Source of the DNA: Avena insularis
Taxonomy: Eukaryota; Streptophyta; Magnoliopsida; Poales; Poaceae
Assembly: GCA_023614405.1 (NCBI GenBank)
Contig: CM042689.1
Coordinates: forward strand, 309,915,132-309,979,131
Direction of reading: 5' to 3'
Length of the DNA: 64,000 bases
Shown in pieces: positions 45,549-55,703 of the stretch. The notes beneath the pieces were generated by a model, which saw only the letters and a list, made by a program, of their open reading frames with translations, was not told the origin of the DNA and ran no database searches. The translations under genes and the position numbers were made by a program. The first letter of the stretch is position 1, and the number at the start of each line of letters is the position of its first letter.

Positions 45549-46514
45549 ATGGAGAAGAACGGCGCGTTGGCCATCGTCGCCTCCAAGGCCGCCGGCGAGG
45601 AGGCGCCCGTCCCCATACAGGCCCCCATCAAGGCATCGAAGGCAACAGTCGTCCCCGTCCAGACCCCTGTCCCCGCTTCCATCAGCAAGGAGGCCCCCGT
45701 CGGTCTGGGGCAGATCCTGCACGGCTGGTACCCCTACGAGGAGCAGGAGGAGTACATCAGGACGGAGAATCCCTACGACACCAGCCTCGCCGACCCATGG
45801 TCGGAGGTAACTAGGGTTTTCTCCCCTTCTTTTCTTTTTCCCCATTCCCATCGTTGGATGCTAGATCATGTGTTATTAGGGTTCGTCTATTCATATTTTC
45901 AATCGTTGGATGCTAGGTATTTTTACAGTAGCTAATCCTCCCGTGTTAGATCTCGTATTTCGATGAATGCCCATGTTCGTATTTTAAACCTATTTTATTG
46001 TTCCTCCGAGTTGCAGTTAAAGGATTTCCTAGTTAGTACTAGCACTGATCTGTAGTTGGGATCAGTATCCGATTTGGTTAGAGATTTGGGGATTGGGGAA
46101 TCGGTTAATTTATGCAAGTAATCAATCCCGACAATCAAGGTATCTCAATCATGTACTTATTGTACTCTACTGTTTTGTCCAATAGGTGGATAGCAGCAAC
46201 GATGAGTCCACGAACACCAAGGCTTGTCAGGTGCTGAGGAAGCTGAAGTCCGGTCAGTATAACAACTTATTCGCCGACGACGTCTACAGGTGCCCTTTCT
46301 GCACCAGGAGCCTCGCGACCGACTTCAATTCCCTCATAAAGCATGCCAAGGACGTACATGTGGCCTGTCAAAGAACGTCCACGCCTTCATAGTCAAGCAC
46401 TAGGCTCTCGATTTTTACCTCCGCAACCTCCAGAAGGTGGCCATCGAGGAGGGTCGCATGCTCCTGATCAAGCCCAAGGAGCCCAAGGTCAAGAGACTGG
46501 GCAGCAAGAAGTGA
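45549..46514 (+). pseudogene. zf-XS-type C2H2 zinc-finger protein, two-exon pseudogene
   Basis: Exon 1 (45549-45806, 86 codons) starts MEKNGALAIVASKAAGEEA in a Kozak-like context (GGCGATGG) and ends at a good donor GAG/GTAACT. The intron ends AATAG before exon 2 at 46186; both borders keep phase 0. Exon 2 contains a finger-like motif YRCPFC...LIKHAKDVH (CxxC...HxxxxH), resembling the zinc finger found in XS-domain (SGS3/FDM-like) proteins of RNA-directed silencing. A 1-nt deletion at about 46362 shifts the frame to an early TAG at 46390-46392; in the shifted frame the conserved-looking tail continues to a TGA at 46512-46514, with a further TAG at 46401-46403. The original would have been about 195 residues without an XS domain. 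Family assignment rests on the finger only. Confidence 0.7.
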
Positions 46515-47109
46515 AGGAAGCTCTAGAGGGAGGAGGCGGAGGTCCTCCTAGCGAAGGCCATGAGGGGCCACTGATCTTGTGCTGCTGCTGTAAAGCAACT
46601 TTGTTTGTATTGTTGTCTGTGTTGAACTTGTCCGCTGCCGCTGAGTAACCTAATTGTCGAACCGCGTTTAAGTATCGTACTATATATATATATTCTATAT
46701 TAGCTGCTTTATCTACATGTGCTCTGTTTATATATCCTATATTAGCTGCTTTATCTATATTTTCTTTCTTTACTAAATGTATTTATGGTGCTGGTTAGAT
46801 TTGCTACTAGATTGGGAAAAAACGAGGGCCAAAAGGAACCATGAATGAAGAGAGAATCTGCTCTAGATTCGTACCTTTTTTAGCAAAAAAACATAATTGT
46901 GAGCGACATAAAGGAGAAAATGCGCTCTTAAAAAGGTCAATCATAAAAATAACAAAAAAGAAATCTTCTAATTTAGGCGACTTGATGCATGTAATTACAA
47001 ACGCGCCTGATGTCCCCTAAAACGCGTACCCAACAAACCGGCCTCACGCAGTCCAACATGGCACGGTACACGTCAGCATAACGCGTACCTGACCAAGTGG
47101 CCCACGTGG
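46515..47109. other. 3' flank of the zf-XS pseudogene
   Basis: AT-rich, with a TATATATATATATT run near 46683 and a repeated phrase TATATTAGCTGCTTTATCTA at 46697 and 46737. No gene is seen. Confidence 0.5.
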
Positions 47110-47290
47110 TCCCACTTGTCAGCACGTAGTGCCTTGTCATCACGTAACAGCGAGGGTCCACGACGGGACCCGACTGAACGCGGCATCACTTATCAGCACG
47201 TAATGGCAAGGCTGACAGACAACGAGTTTCAAACGGTATGAGAGTTTTGGACAAGGATATGGACAAAAGTAAGAAAAATTTAAGCAACTG
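47110..47290 (-). repeat. Right arm of the long inverted repeat pair (partner 41832-41990)
   Basis: Reverse-complement match to the left arm, including the phrases GTCAGCCTTGCCATTACGTG, CCGTCGTGGACCCTCGC and TCCTTGTCCAAAACTCTCAT. Just outside the arm the minus strand reads GATTTCTATTTTCGTGCCCC, with only weak counterpart at the left arm. Confidence 0.55.
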
Positions 47291-47449
47291 GGAAAAACTG
47301 AGTACAGCTAACGAATCAGGGGCACGAAAATAGAAATCCCAAACGATAAAAGTACTGACCCACCCCGAGTTAAGCACCACAAGAAGCTAATCAAGCAAGC
47401 ACTAAAACAACAATGGCTGTAGCGGTGGTAGCGAAAGGAAACATAGGGC

Positions 47450-47643
47450 CACATAAGCTCGGAGGCTCCTGCAACGGTTAGGTTCTTGTTGTCTCCAGCC
47501 CAGATTGTCAAGCTGCCATGGAATCTCGGCATGGTGTCCGACAATTAGTTGTCAGAGACGTCGAGGATACTCAGAGAAGGAAATGCAGCGATCGACCGAG
47601 GCACATTATGTGTGAGGTTATTGCCAGTGAGAATGATTATCAC
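47450..47643 (-). pseudogene. LRR receptor-kinase fragment, antisense
   Basis: Minus-strand reading contains TGNNLTHNVPRSIAAFPSLS, then LDVSDN, a TAA (47545-47547), and LSDTMPRFHGSLTIWAGDNK. This is the last LRR plus cap region of a plant LRR receptor kinase; the DVSDN...L..P.F pattern followed by a GNPNL-like element is closest to TMK-type kinases. No kinase domain or further LRRs are seen, so it is an isolated scrap. It is unlike the subfamily XII gene at 55704 and probably arrived separately. Confidence 0.6.
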
Positions 47644-47699
47644 CCCTCTCTTTTCATAGTATACATCGAGCTAGGGCCGCAGATTTTAGGGGCCTAGGG

Positions 47700-48530
47700 A
47701 AACACGACACAAATATCGTCTTGTTTAAAGTGGCAGAGCTTTCCTAGGGTTAAGGAGGGCAATGGCCCCCCTACTCCAGAAAATTCCTTGAAGGTAACTT
47801 TAATATTTATGCTTGTTTCAAAAAATAGCTCTAATATTTATGATAAAGTTTTAAAGATTACTTAAAATTTAAGCATGCTTAGCATTCTTGGGCCTCTCAA
47901 GAATATATGTCAAGCTTCGCCATTTGTTTACACACGAAAGACTTAAAAATATTTGTATTCTACAAAATAAATATTATTGTAATGCAATAGAAAATTAAAT
48001 AATCCGTATATTTGATAGATTCATGGTCTTTCTCAGTGAAGACATTCGAACTTATTTCTATTGATCTATATATCATGATACATATATCTACCAATTGCCC
48101 TTTGTGTACATGTGTATATACATATGTACCTCTACAATAAATTAAAGAAAAAATTATGAGAGTAAGGTCCATATGGGCGTGCACAAAATGAATAGGAGAG
48201 ACATATTAGGCACTAAATTCATAAGAGGATGAAACAGTTTCTCAAACATGTACGACAATAGAATCACTAGGAATCAGAGGAGAGATGCTTGCGAAATGGT
48301 ATAAATATATGATTGCATTGTTAGTCTCCACTGATAAATACTCACAACCTTGTAAAAACACATGAGGTCCGATGTTGTTCTGGACATGGCAAGAGAAATC
48401 GTGACATATAAAAAAATATTTAGAAATGTTGAAGTATTTTTTTCGGGAAAGAGGAGACGGAATAGAGGCATGGTAGGCTACATCTTGAGCCATCTAAATT
48501 CTACACCTATCGGTGATAGGTGGGACAGAG
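47700..48530. other. Unassigned AT-rich stretch (target of the hAT element)
   Basis: No convincing coding sequence or element structure. The stretch continues after the hAT element at 49566. Confidence 0.45.
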
Positions 48531-48538
48531 CATGTACT

Positions 48539-49557
48539 TAGGGCCGGTCCTGAGATCTCGGGGGTCTGGGGCGAAACTAAAATTTTGGACCCTTAGTATA
48601 AATTTTATGCATATATGAGATGATTAAAAATAAATATTTTAAGTATACTTACAACTATAATATTCATATGAAAATAACAATGTTTACATGATACCTTATT
48701 TCCTCCGAAAATTTCTAGAAGCAAAGTCCGTGATGATGGAATCAATATCAATCTCGTCCACTAACTTCTTGCGATGTATAGACTTGCCAAACCATTTAAC
48801 CTCTTCAGAGACATTGAAGATCTCAAATAGTTCTTCAATAATTTTAACTTTGAAAACCTTCTTTCAGCTGATTTGAGCGCCATAATCAGTTAACCTCGGG
48901 CGTCATGCTGCAGAATTTCCAAACCATTTAATTTCTTCTTTTGTTGTCTCCCTTTTTTTTCTGAGCACTGGAATTCAGGTGCCATAATCATTTAACCTCG
49001 GGCTCTATAAAGAAGAACAACAATCATGTACTAATTAGAATTATGAACTAAGAATTAGGGCGAGGTAACCAGCAGAGGCATGTGCTAGGCGTGGGCGGAG
49101 AGCGAACCAGCGGGCAGGCCGAGGCGGTTGATCGTCGTCTCGTCGATGGCCTTCGCGGAATCGCACCTGGCGGTGGCGGTCGATCGTCGATGCAAAGAGC
49201 CAAGGACCGAAGGACGATCTGATCCAGGGAGGCAGGGAGTCAAGGACCAGGGGAAGCGTAGAAGCGACGGGAGACTTCAGACTCAGGAGTCGGGAAACGG
49301 GTAGTAACCGACGTGACGCTGGGAGTCCTGGGACCTGACGAGTTGTCCTGCTTAGGAAGTGTGAATCGATCGTCGCGTCGATCGAGAAGGAAGCGACGGG
49401 GTGATGTCGTTCAATGCCTGGAAGTCGAAGCATTCGACGTCGACAACCCAATAGAAAAAAAAATATTTTTAGATGTATACTAAAACTATGTTTTTTGGCC
49501 TCCTATTTTTTGGGCCCGGGGCAACTGCCCTGCTAGACCCCCCTAGGGACGCCCCTG
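48539..49557 (-). mobile_element. 1.0-kb hAT transposon derivative
   Basis: Termini TAGGGCCGGTCCTG and, inverted, CAGGGGCGTCCCTA are imperfect inverted repeats with the (C/T)AGGG start typical of hAT elements. The 8-bp duplication CATGTACT (48531-48538, 49558-49565) is perfect. Inside, the minus strand has part of the hAT dimerisation domain, so this is a deletion derivative of a coding element. The GC-rich part at 49040-49450 has open frames without recognisable motifs. Confidence 0.88.
48696..48881 (-). pseudogene. hAT transposase C-terminal dimerisation domain fragment
   Basis: Minus-strand reading SAERRFSKLKLLKNYLRSSM followed by RLNGLASLYI matches the pattern of the hAT family C-terminal dimerisation region (S(A/S)ER.FS.LK.IK..LRS.M...RL..LA.L.I). 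A frameshift follows and the second frame ends in DIDSIITDFASRNFRRK and a TAA. The rest of the transposase (BED finger and RNase H-like core) is missing. Confidence 0.75.
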
Positions 49558-49565
49558 CATGTACT

Positions 49566-50224
49566 CTCTAATGTAGTGCCACTTCTAGGCCACGGCGAGG
49601 TCGACATTTTTTTATCAGAAGACCTATACCTATAAGCTCTCAAACGACATGAAGTACCGTGCTACAAGAGGACTTTCATGAAGGATGTCGAGACTAGACA
49701 TACATTTAAGGAAGGACATTCATCTTGTAATCCTTGTACGATCTCACGATCGCACGATAAATAAAGTATTAGGAAACCTCATCATCGTTATTGTCATTTT
49801 TGATCTAAAATTGCAGACATGAGTCGTTTGCCGACCAAATAAACTCTTTTTCGATATTGTAAGTGATACTATTATAGGGTCGTGACCCTAAATCTGTTGG
49901 CGTGCCAGGCGAGGGAGCATGCGTCACGCAGATCGGCATCTCAACGCCAAGAAGGTCATCTCACAACACAGACAACACCGGTCAGGGCTCCGGGGCCACC
50001 TATAGGGTCCCACCAGGAGTAGGCTACCCGCATCCGAGGCGACCTGCAGAGGTCTCTTCCTAGAACAACCTCGGAATGAGGAGGGGCCTAGAATCAGCTG
50101 ACTATACATCAGATAGCCTCCCAGAATAGGTACCAACATGTACTCATCGGCCGTTGCAATAACTCGGCAGGGAGAGGTCAACATATGGAGTTGGCCACAT
50201 CAACACCCTACACCAAGTCTACGA
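49566..50224. other. Unassigned stretch
   Basis: Continuation of the hAT target region followed by sequence of about 50% GC. Nothing recognisable was found on either strand. Confidence 0.4.
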
Positions 50225-51115
50225 CACATCAGCATGTGGCAATTTGGACGGAAATAACCTATAAAAAATTTACGAAATGAACTCCGGCGAAAAGAAATTT
50301 ACTTGACTAACCCTTTTTGCAACGCCATACACGATGGCGCCGCACCCTGAAGAGCAGCGCCATGAGGCGTGGCGCCGCGCCCCTTCCAGCGTGGCTCGCC
50401 CGTGGCCTCGTGGGCCCCGGTCCCGTTAGTGCGGCGCCACACATTAGGTCTTGTACCAGCGCGCGAGCCAACCCTCCCCCGACCCTCATTCCTCTCCTAG
50501 CCCACGAACAGAGAAGGAAGCATGGCGGCGGCGGCTCGGCTCTCCACCTAATGCACCTCACAAATTCTGCTAGATCTAGGGATTTCTTCCAAGAATCGTG
50601 CTCACAATCCCCTCCCCCAGGTATTCTCTCGAATCCTCTCAATTCCATCCACAAATTTCTCATTTTTTGTCCCTTATTTGCAATTTTTGGTCAAACCCTA
50701 GATTGTATGATGAAACCCTAGATTGTATGAATCATTGCCATGTTTACTTGATCTTTATGTTTAGGAATGCTTGTAATATGAATAGTGAAACCCTAGTTAT
50801 TATGGGATAGTGAAACCCTAGGTTCTATGTGAGAAATTGTATGGTTACATCTAGGTGTGTTGATTTTTGTTCATGTAGTATGAAATTTTTGTTCATGTTA
50901 GAACTATTGCCAATATATATTACCAACTCTAGATGCTAGAACTATAGGTAGAGTAGGATGGAATGATAGAGTAAGATGCTAGAACTATTTTTGTTCATGT
51001 TACAATTATAGGTAGAATAGAGTAGGATTTTTGTCATTTTATAACTATGGCTAGAGTAAGATGGAGTATATGTTAGAACTATAGTTGGAGTATATGTCAT
51101 TTTATAACTATGGCT
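50225..51115 (+). other. Possible Mutator-like element end or gene 5' remnant
   Basis: From AAATAACCTATAAAAAATTT a GC-rich block follows with several GGCGCC-type palindromic motifs (GATGGCGCCGCACC, GTGGCGCCGCGC, GCGGCGCCACAC), then an ATGGCGGCGGCGGCTCGG start and AT-rich sequence with repeated GAAACCCTAG phrases. I associate GGCGCCRC-rich ends with Triticeae Mutator-like elements that carry plant-mobile-domain genes, but neither a matching opposite end nor the gene is present. Weak. Confidence 0.2.
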
Positions 51116-52199
51116 CCATGTCAGCAAACAGGGACGCGGGAGGCTCCAACCCCCTGAATGGAAGTTTTATCACTAGCTTCCGGTGCTGGCCATCGCCATC
51201 CTCGACCCTTACAGTCACCGTAGACCCTCCGGCGCGGCGCCCCAGGGCGGCCCACTCGTCCACGACCCCCGCCGACCTTATCCTTGGTCGTGCACCTCAT
51301 CGCTCACCCCCCCCCCAAATCGATCCAAAGCGGGTAGAGGCCGTCGCCGGTCTCCCACAAAATTCCTCCTCCATCGGGGCCGCGTCCGTCGCCTCCCGCT
51401 TCGTCTGCGACCACCACCATCCACCACATCGACCTCTGGGCTCGATTGGGGGCCGTAAGGCCGTTGTGCCCCGCCTCCTTCGAAGCTCGTCAACGTCTAA
51501 TTTGGTGCAGGAGAATGTGGCATCTGCCACCTGCAGGGTTCCAGAGCTAGACGTGGTGACGGGTCTAGGCGCAAGGCTGGGCGCGACAATTGGCGCAGTT
51601 CTCTGCCACCCTTGATCACTAGCATCGTATGAATGTGTTGTCATGGCCTTGAGGTGTGATCAACCATAGGATCATCCACGCTCTAGCAACGATACATAAC
51701 CAACTCCAACTGAAGCTCGAGGGTTGAGGGTCTGAATAAGAGCACACAACTGTAGCACCCAGATTTGGAAGTGTTGTTCACGCAGGGGCTCGACGGGCAG
51801 CACAAACGATGATTTCCTATACCTTACGAGGCCGAGACGTGAGGTCAGTGTTGCCAACGAAACACCATCGCACTTACCATAAACGCCATGACGCTAGATT
51901 GATCGAGAAACTGAAGATAGCCCGACAAGGAGGTCAATGCCTCGCCCTTGCAGGAGCCTCGTGGACAACAATGCAAACCCAGGGGCTTCAGACCATGGGG
52001 GCACCCTCAGCAGCGAAGGATGGTCGCCACGGGAAATTGGGATGCTGACGGATGTAGAGAAGTGGCAGCCATAATTAACTAAACAGGATCCGCCACCGTA
52101 CCCCATTGAGACTATGGTAGACTATGTCGAGCAACATGACCAGTTGACCACATGAGGGAGTTATCTTACCCCTTATAGGCTAGACCCTCTTGTGTAGTA
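51116..52199. other. GC-rich unassigned stretch
   Basis: Several overlapping open frames on both strands (51085-51858) with low-complexity Pro/Arg/Ser content and no motif. A poly-C run lies at 51306-51314. Probably non-coding or degraded repeat. Confidence 0.35.
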
Positions 52200-52560
52200 T
52201 GTTAGATTATGAGATGCACAATAACGAAGAACGATAAGTAAACACGACAGAGGGACATGAGATTTAACGTGGAAAACCCCTCCAACACGAAGGGGGAAAA
52301 ACCATGGGCGCCAGCCAGCAAACTCTTCACTATTTTTGGTGGGTGTTTACAAACGCCGTAGGTTATCAAAGATGCTATAAACCCTAGCCGGCGGCTTATA
52401 GGATGTATATATAGACGGTGGCAACGATCCATACCCTAAACCCTAAATCCGGTGACGGGCCAAGCCTTCCGACGACGGGCCTCGCTCCGCTCCGTCCGAA
52501 GTTAGCCTTTCTTCAGTGCACCAATACTTGAATTTGGATCACAATATAACATAGGACATA
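52200..52560 (-). repeat. Possible LTR-like fragment
   Basis: The segment with GAGATTTAACGTGGAAAACC and CGAAGGGGGAAAAACCATGG resembles a phrase common in LTRs of several Triticeae copia elements, and a TATATATAG box at 52409 lies nearby. No LTR ends or duplications could be placed. Confidence 0.25.
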
Positions 52561-53050
52561 TCATTCACAGTGGATTATGCAAGATATACATCGAAAAGCT
52601 ACCGTTCCCCAGGATGGTTCAACACAAGTCAGTTGAGAAACTCGTAGCTGATGAAGGTCACCTCTAATGAAGACACAGTGGCACGGACCACACTATCGAA
52701 GCTTAAGGTCGCAAGGCTCCTCGTTACGCAAATAAAAAACCAAGTAACTCGTTCCCGTAACTACTGAGGGTTCCCGAAAAGTCATCTACACTTGATCGAA
52801 CACCCGGAGGTTACATGTAGGGACACTTCACTACCTTGTTTTCGTTAAAAAGCATTGCATAAAATGCCATTACTCCTATTTTTTTCCATTGTTCAACTTC
52901 TTACTCGCAGGAATAAGGATCAAACTGAAAACAAGGCCGGAAGCTTCACGTCCACTTCCATGACACTCGGGGGCTCCACGATTACTACCTCACGCGAACA
53001 TCCCCATTCTTCTAACAAAAACTTGCGTGCTCTCTGGTCTACGAAGAGAA
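52561..53050. other. Unassigned stretch upstream of the duplicated RLK promoter
   Basis: No supported gene or repeat. Confidence 0.4.
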
Positions 53051-53054
53051 AACA

Positions 53055-53079
53055 AAGAGAGAGAGAGAGAGAGAGAGAG
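53055..53079. repeat. (AG)n microsatellite
   Basis: About twelve uninterrupted AG repeats directly before the duplicated promoter segment. It would be polymorphic and sits in front of a receptor-kinase locus. Confidence 0.9.
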
Positions 53080-53086
53080 TTGTACG

Positions 53087-53567
53087 GGAAGCCAGAAAGA
53101 CCTACCACCATCAACTTGCACATGTAATGAATCTGACCATCGTCAATATCGTGTGAACTTGTGCGCAGTCTGGTAGAGCAAATGTTGACGTATGTCGCGC
53201 TTCCTTCTTTGATCTTTCGAAGAGTACACATCAGTATGCAACTTGCTGACTACTTGACTACACCCATGTAATGAATCTGACGATCGTCAATATCGTGTGA
53301 ACTTGTGCGCAGTCTGCTAGAGCAAATGTTGACGTACGTCGCTTCCTTCTTCGATCTTTCGAAGAGTACACATCAGTATGCAACTTGCTGACTACTTACA
53401 CAGCATTAAAAAGGGGAGCAAGTTGTATAGTTCCAGTTATCAGCCACTTGAGCCTACTGATTGTACGTCCAAGACTCCAAATAAAACCAGCACACCCCAG
53501 ATTCTCTCCACCAACCTTCACTAATGCCATGTGCCGCCAGACACCACATACCGTGCCACGCTAATAT
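53087..53567 (+). pseudogene. Duplicated promoter and 5' remnant of the LRR receptor kinase gene
   Basis: From GGAAGCCAGAAAGACCTACC onward it matches 55184-55780, the promoter, leader and first codons of the intact gene. Shared landmarks: ACCATCGTCAATATCGTGTG, AACTTGCTGACTACTT, AAAAAGGGGAGCAAGTTG, TTGTACGTCCAAGACTCC and CACACCCCAGATTCTCT. It lacks about 48 bp that contain the start codon and most of the signal-peptide codons, then continues briefly as ATGCCATGTGCC...CCGTGCCA and stops. The copy at the intact gene has about 210 extra bases (55277-55488) that are absent here. Confidence 0.85.
53121..53398 (+). repeat. Tandem duplication of a 144-bp promoter segment
   Basis: The segment starting CATGTAATGAATCTGAC is present at 53121 and again at 53265, nearly identical, and ends at GCAACTTGCTGACTACTT each time. 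Each copy has a TTGACGTA element (53185, 53329), of the TGACG type. The intact gene has one copy. Confidence 0.9.
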
Positions 53568-53574
53568 GTAAATT

Positions 53575-54000
53575 TCTGTTTAATTAATATGTATTTTTTG
53601 TCTTAGGGTTAATGTCTATGGTCAATTCTAACCGGACAATTATATGGTCTTGTCAAATCCAAACTTTCAAAGCCACTCATCCCAAAACCGGTAACCATGT
53701 GATCCCTTCGTATATTCAAGGAGGCCTTCACGATCTGGCATTTCCCTTATCTTTTGTAAATCGAGTCATGTGCTAGAAGTAGGGAACGTTTTTGTTAGTT
53801 TGCTCGAACGTTTGAGATTTTTTGCATGGCTCAATGGTTTTATTAATTCCAGGTAACATCCCTATCACTCCGCATCTACGCACCGTATTTGGTTAATCTA
53901 TTTCTAACAATATCTGCTTCTCGTTTTGTTTTTTGAGTTTCTGTATTCATTTTCGCTTTCAAAAATACATATGTATAAATGTAACACCATGCAGTTAGTT
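53575..54000. other. Unassigned AT-rich stretch
   Basis: No recognisable feature between the promoter remnant and the 54-bp tandem repeat. Confidence 0.5.
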
Positions 54001-54004
54001 TTGT

Positions 54005-54160
54005 CCGTTCCGCTCCGTTTTCATCTCTACTTTCAACAACCAGACGGAGCATAGTCTGTTGTTCCGCTCCGTTTTCATCTCTACTTTCAGCAACCAGACG
54101 GAGCATAGTCTGTCCTGCTCCGTTTTTATCCCTACTTTCATGAACCAGACGGAACATATG
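54005..54160. repeat. Tandem repeat, three copies of a 54-bp unit
   Basis: Unit: GTTCCGCTCCGTTTTCATCT CTACTTTC, then A(A/G)CAACCAGACGGAGCATAG. Copies 1 and 2 are almost identical, copy 3 is diverged. Each unit contains GCTCCGT and its inverse ACGGAGC about 27 bp apart, so each can form a hairpin. Confidence 0.85.
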
Positions 54161-54277
54161 GAAGCTTACTAAACTACTCTTTCATGGTAATAAAGCGAGA
54201 TTTAAATATTTGGTAGAGGCCATCAAATAATTCCAGTCACCACCCCTAGATATAAAAGAATCACATATAGGTCCATC

Positions 54278-54660
54278 ATGAGTCATGACACGACAAGGAT
54301 AATTTCTTGCGCTCGCACTAAGAAACCTAGTATTGAAGAAAAGGGCTTCCGATTTACAAAAAGCACCTCAGAACAAAAACAAGAAAAGCAATCAAGTCCT
54401 TGGGCACCTATGCCACCAATCGCCGGCGACCTCAACGGGATGAACATGCCGAGATCGGAGAGGATTCTTGCTCCTGGCACTCTCAAAGCCGGAGATGACG
54501 TCCATCTCGCCTTCTCTGGGGACAAACCACTTGGCGAGGACGAGTTGTCGAGCTCCGGCGCAGAGCTCCGTAGAAGGCCTTCAGAACGGACGCGGCAGGA
54601 CAGTTTGTGTCATGCCGGTGGAGATGCCCTTATGTAGCACTTCAGTTCCTTGTTCTTAGC
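54278..54660. other. Unrecognised GC-rich patch
   Basis: Open frames exist on both strands (plus 54278-54637, minus 54283-54525). On the minus strand ELDLYAAKNKELK-like sequence near 54640-54680 looks protein-like, but no family was recognised and there are stops around it. I do not call a gene. Confidence 0.2.
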
Positions 54661-55003
54661 AGCATACAAATCCAGCTCCTTCCTGTGTCAGTACAAACGA
54701 CCAGTTATCAGTATTACTGAACTATGCCTTATATTATGAAACAAGTGGAGTGGTCAGATACGACACAAAAAGAAATGAAATAAATGCATTTTCACTTGAA
54801 TAAAATTCATTCTTTCTACTATACCAATAACAGAGCCAAGTTGGTAAAGACAGTCTCATCACTCCATGATCGAGTAACAAATTGCCAAGAACAAAAGGAA
54901 AACTCGAGCACCCACTTCGGCGTGGGTATAGTTTCCCATCGTGTGGAGAAAAGCTTACTAGGATATCACACTACCGACGATAAGATGCGAATGTCCGCTC
55001 GTA

Positions 55004-55160
55004 CTCCCTCCGGCTAGAAATACAAGGCGTTTTAGCTTTATGAAACAAATGTATATAGACAACTTTTATGTATAGATTCAGAGTAAACATATACATTAAA
55101 AGACATCTAGATACATTCGTCTCACAAAGCTAAAATATTTATATTTCTTAACGGAGTGAG
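55004..55160. mobile_element. Stowaway MITE (Tc1/mariner)
   Basis: Starts CTCCCTCCGGCTAGAAATA and ends TATTTCTTAACGGAGTGAG, the inverse with a few changes, flanked by TA (55002-55003, 55161-55162). The terminal motif CTCCCTCCG and 157-bp length are characteristic of grass Stowaway elements. It lies immediately upstream of the promoter region of the receptor kinase gene. Confidence 0.92.
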
Positions 55161-55479
55161 TATTTTACTCGAAAGCTCCCATAGGAAGCCAGAAAGACCT
55201 ACCACCATCAACTTGCACATGTAATGAATCTGACCATCGTCAATATCGTGTGAACTTGCGCAGTCTGATAGAGCCTAAATAATCCTATGAATAATGATGC
55301 GATGCTGTATGCGAATCTCCAGCGATAAGGATGACGAAAAACTGAAGTCATCTTGCTTCTGTCATTCAGGTATCTGATAAAAGAAAGAGCCGTGGCACTT
55401 GTGATTTCTTAAAGATGTGCTTTTCTTGGACGGAAGTTCTTGTTTCCAACAAGAAGCCATGTACGTGTAATCAGCTGCA

Positions 55480-55703
55480 TTTGAAAAAGTTGACGTATGG
55501 CGCTTCCTTCCTTGGTCTTTCGGAGAGTACATCGGTGTGCAACTTGCTGACTACTTTGACCACACAGCGTTAAAAAGGGGAGCAAGTTGGAGTGAGGGCT
55601 CATTTTAGTTCCAATTATCAGCCACACTTGAGCCTACCGATTGTACGTCCAAGACTCCATAAAACCAGCACACCCCAGATTCTCTTCACCAACCTTCACC
55701 ACC
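55480..55703 (+). promoter_or_regulatory. Proximal promoter and leader of the LRR receptor kinase gene
   Basis: Includes a TTGACGTA element (55490), a W-box-like TTGACC at 55556-55561 and a weak TATA-like CATAAAAC at 55658-55665, about 45 bp before the start codon. These parts are kept in the duplicated copy at 53.2-53.5 kb, except that TTGACC is TTGACT there. W-box and TGACG motifs fit defence-related control, but short motifs are weak evidence. Confidence 0.5.

Noticed and set aside
49041..49451. Minus-strand frame of 136 codons in the hAT derivative
   Set aside because: Arg/Pro/Ser-rich without any hAT or other motif, in GC-rich DNA; most likely open by chance.
51085..51858. Overlapping open frames on both strands
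   Set aside because: Low-complexity, GC-driven, no recognisable domain and no consistent splice structure.
54278..54637. Plus-strand frame of 119 codons
   Set aside because: No known motif, and the minus strand is open too; there is not enough to call a gene.
55641..55703. Upstream in-frame ATG that would lengthen the receptor kinase by 21 residues
   Set aside because: The signal peptide starts at the second ATG, which has the better context, and the upstream part lies in promoter/leader sequence shared with the ghost copy.
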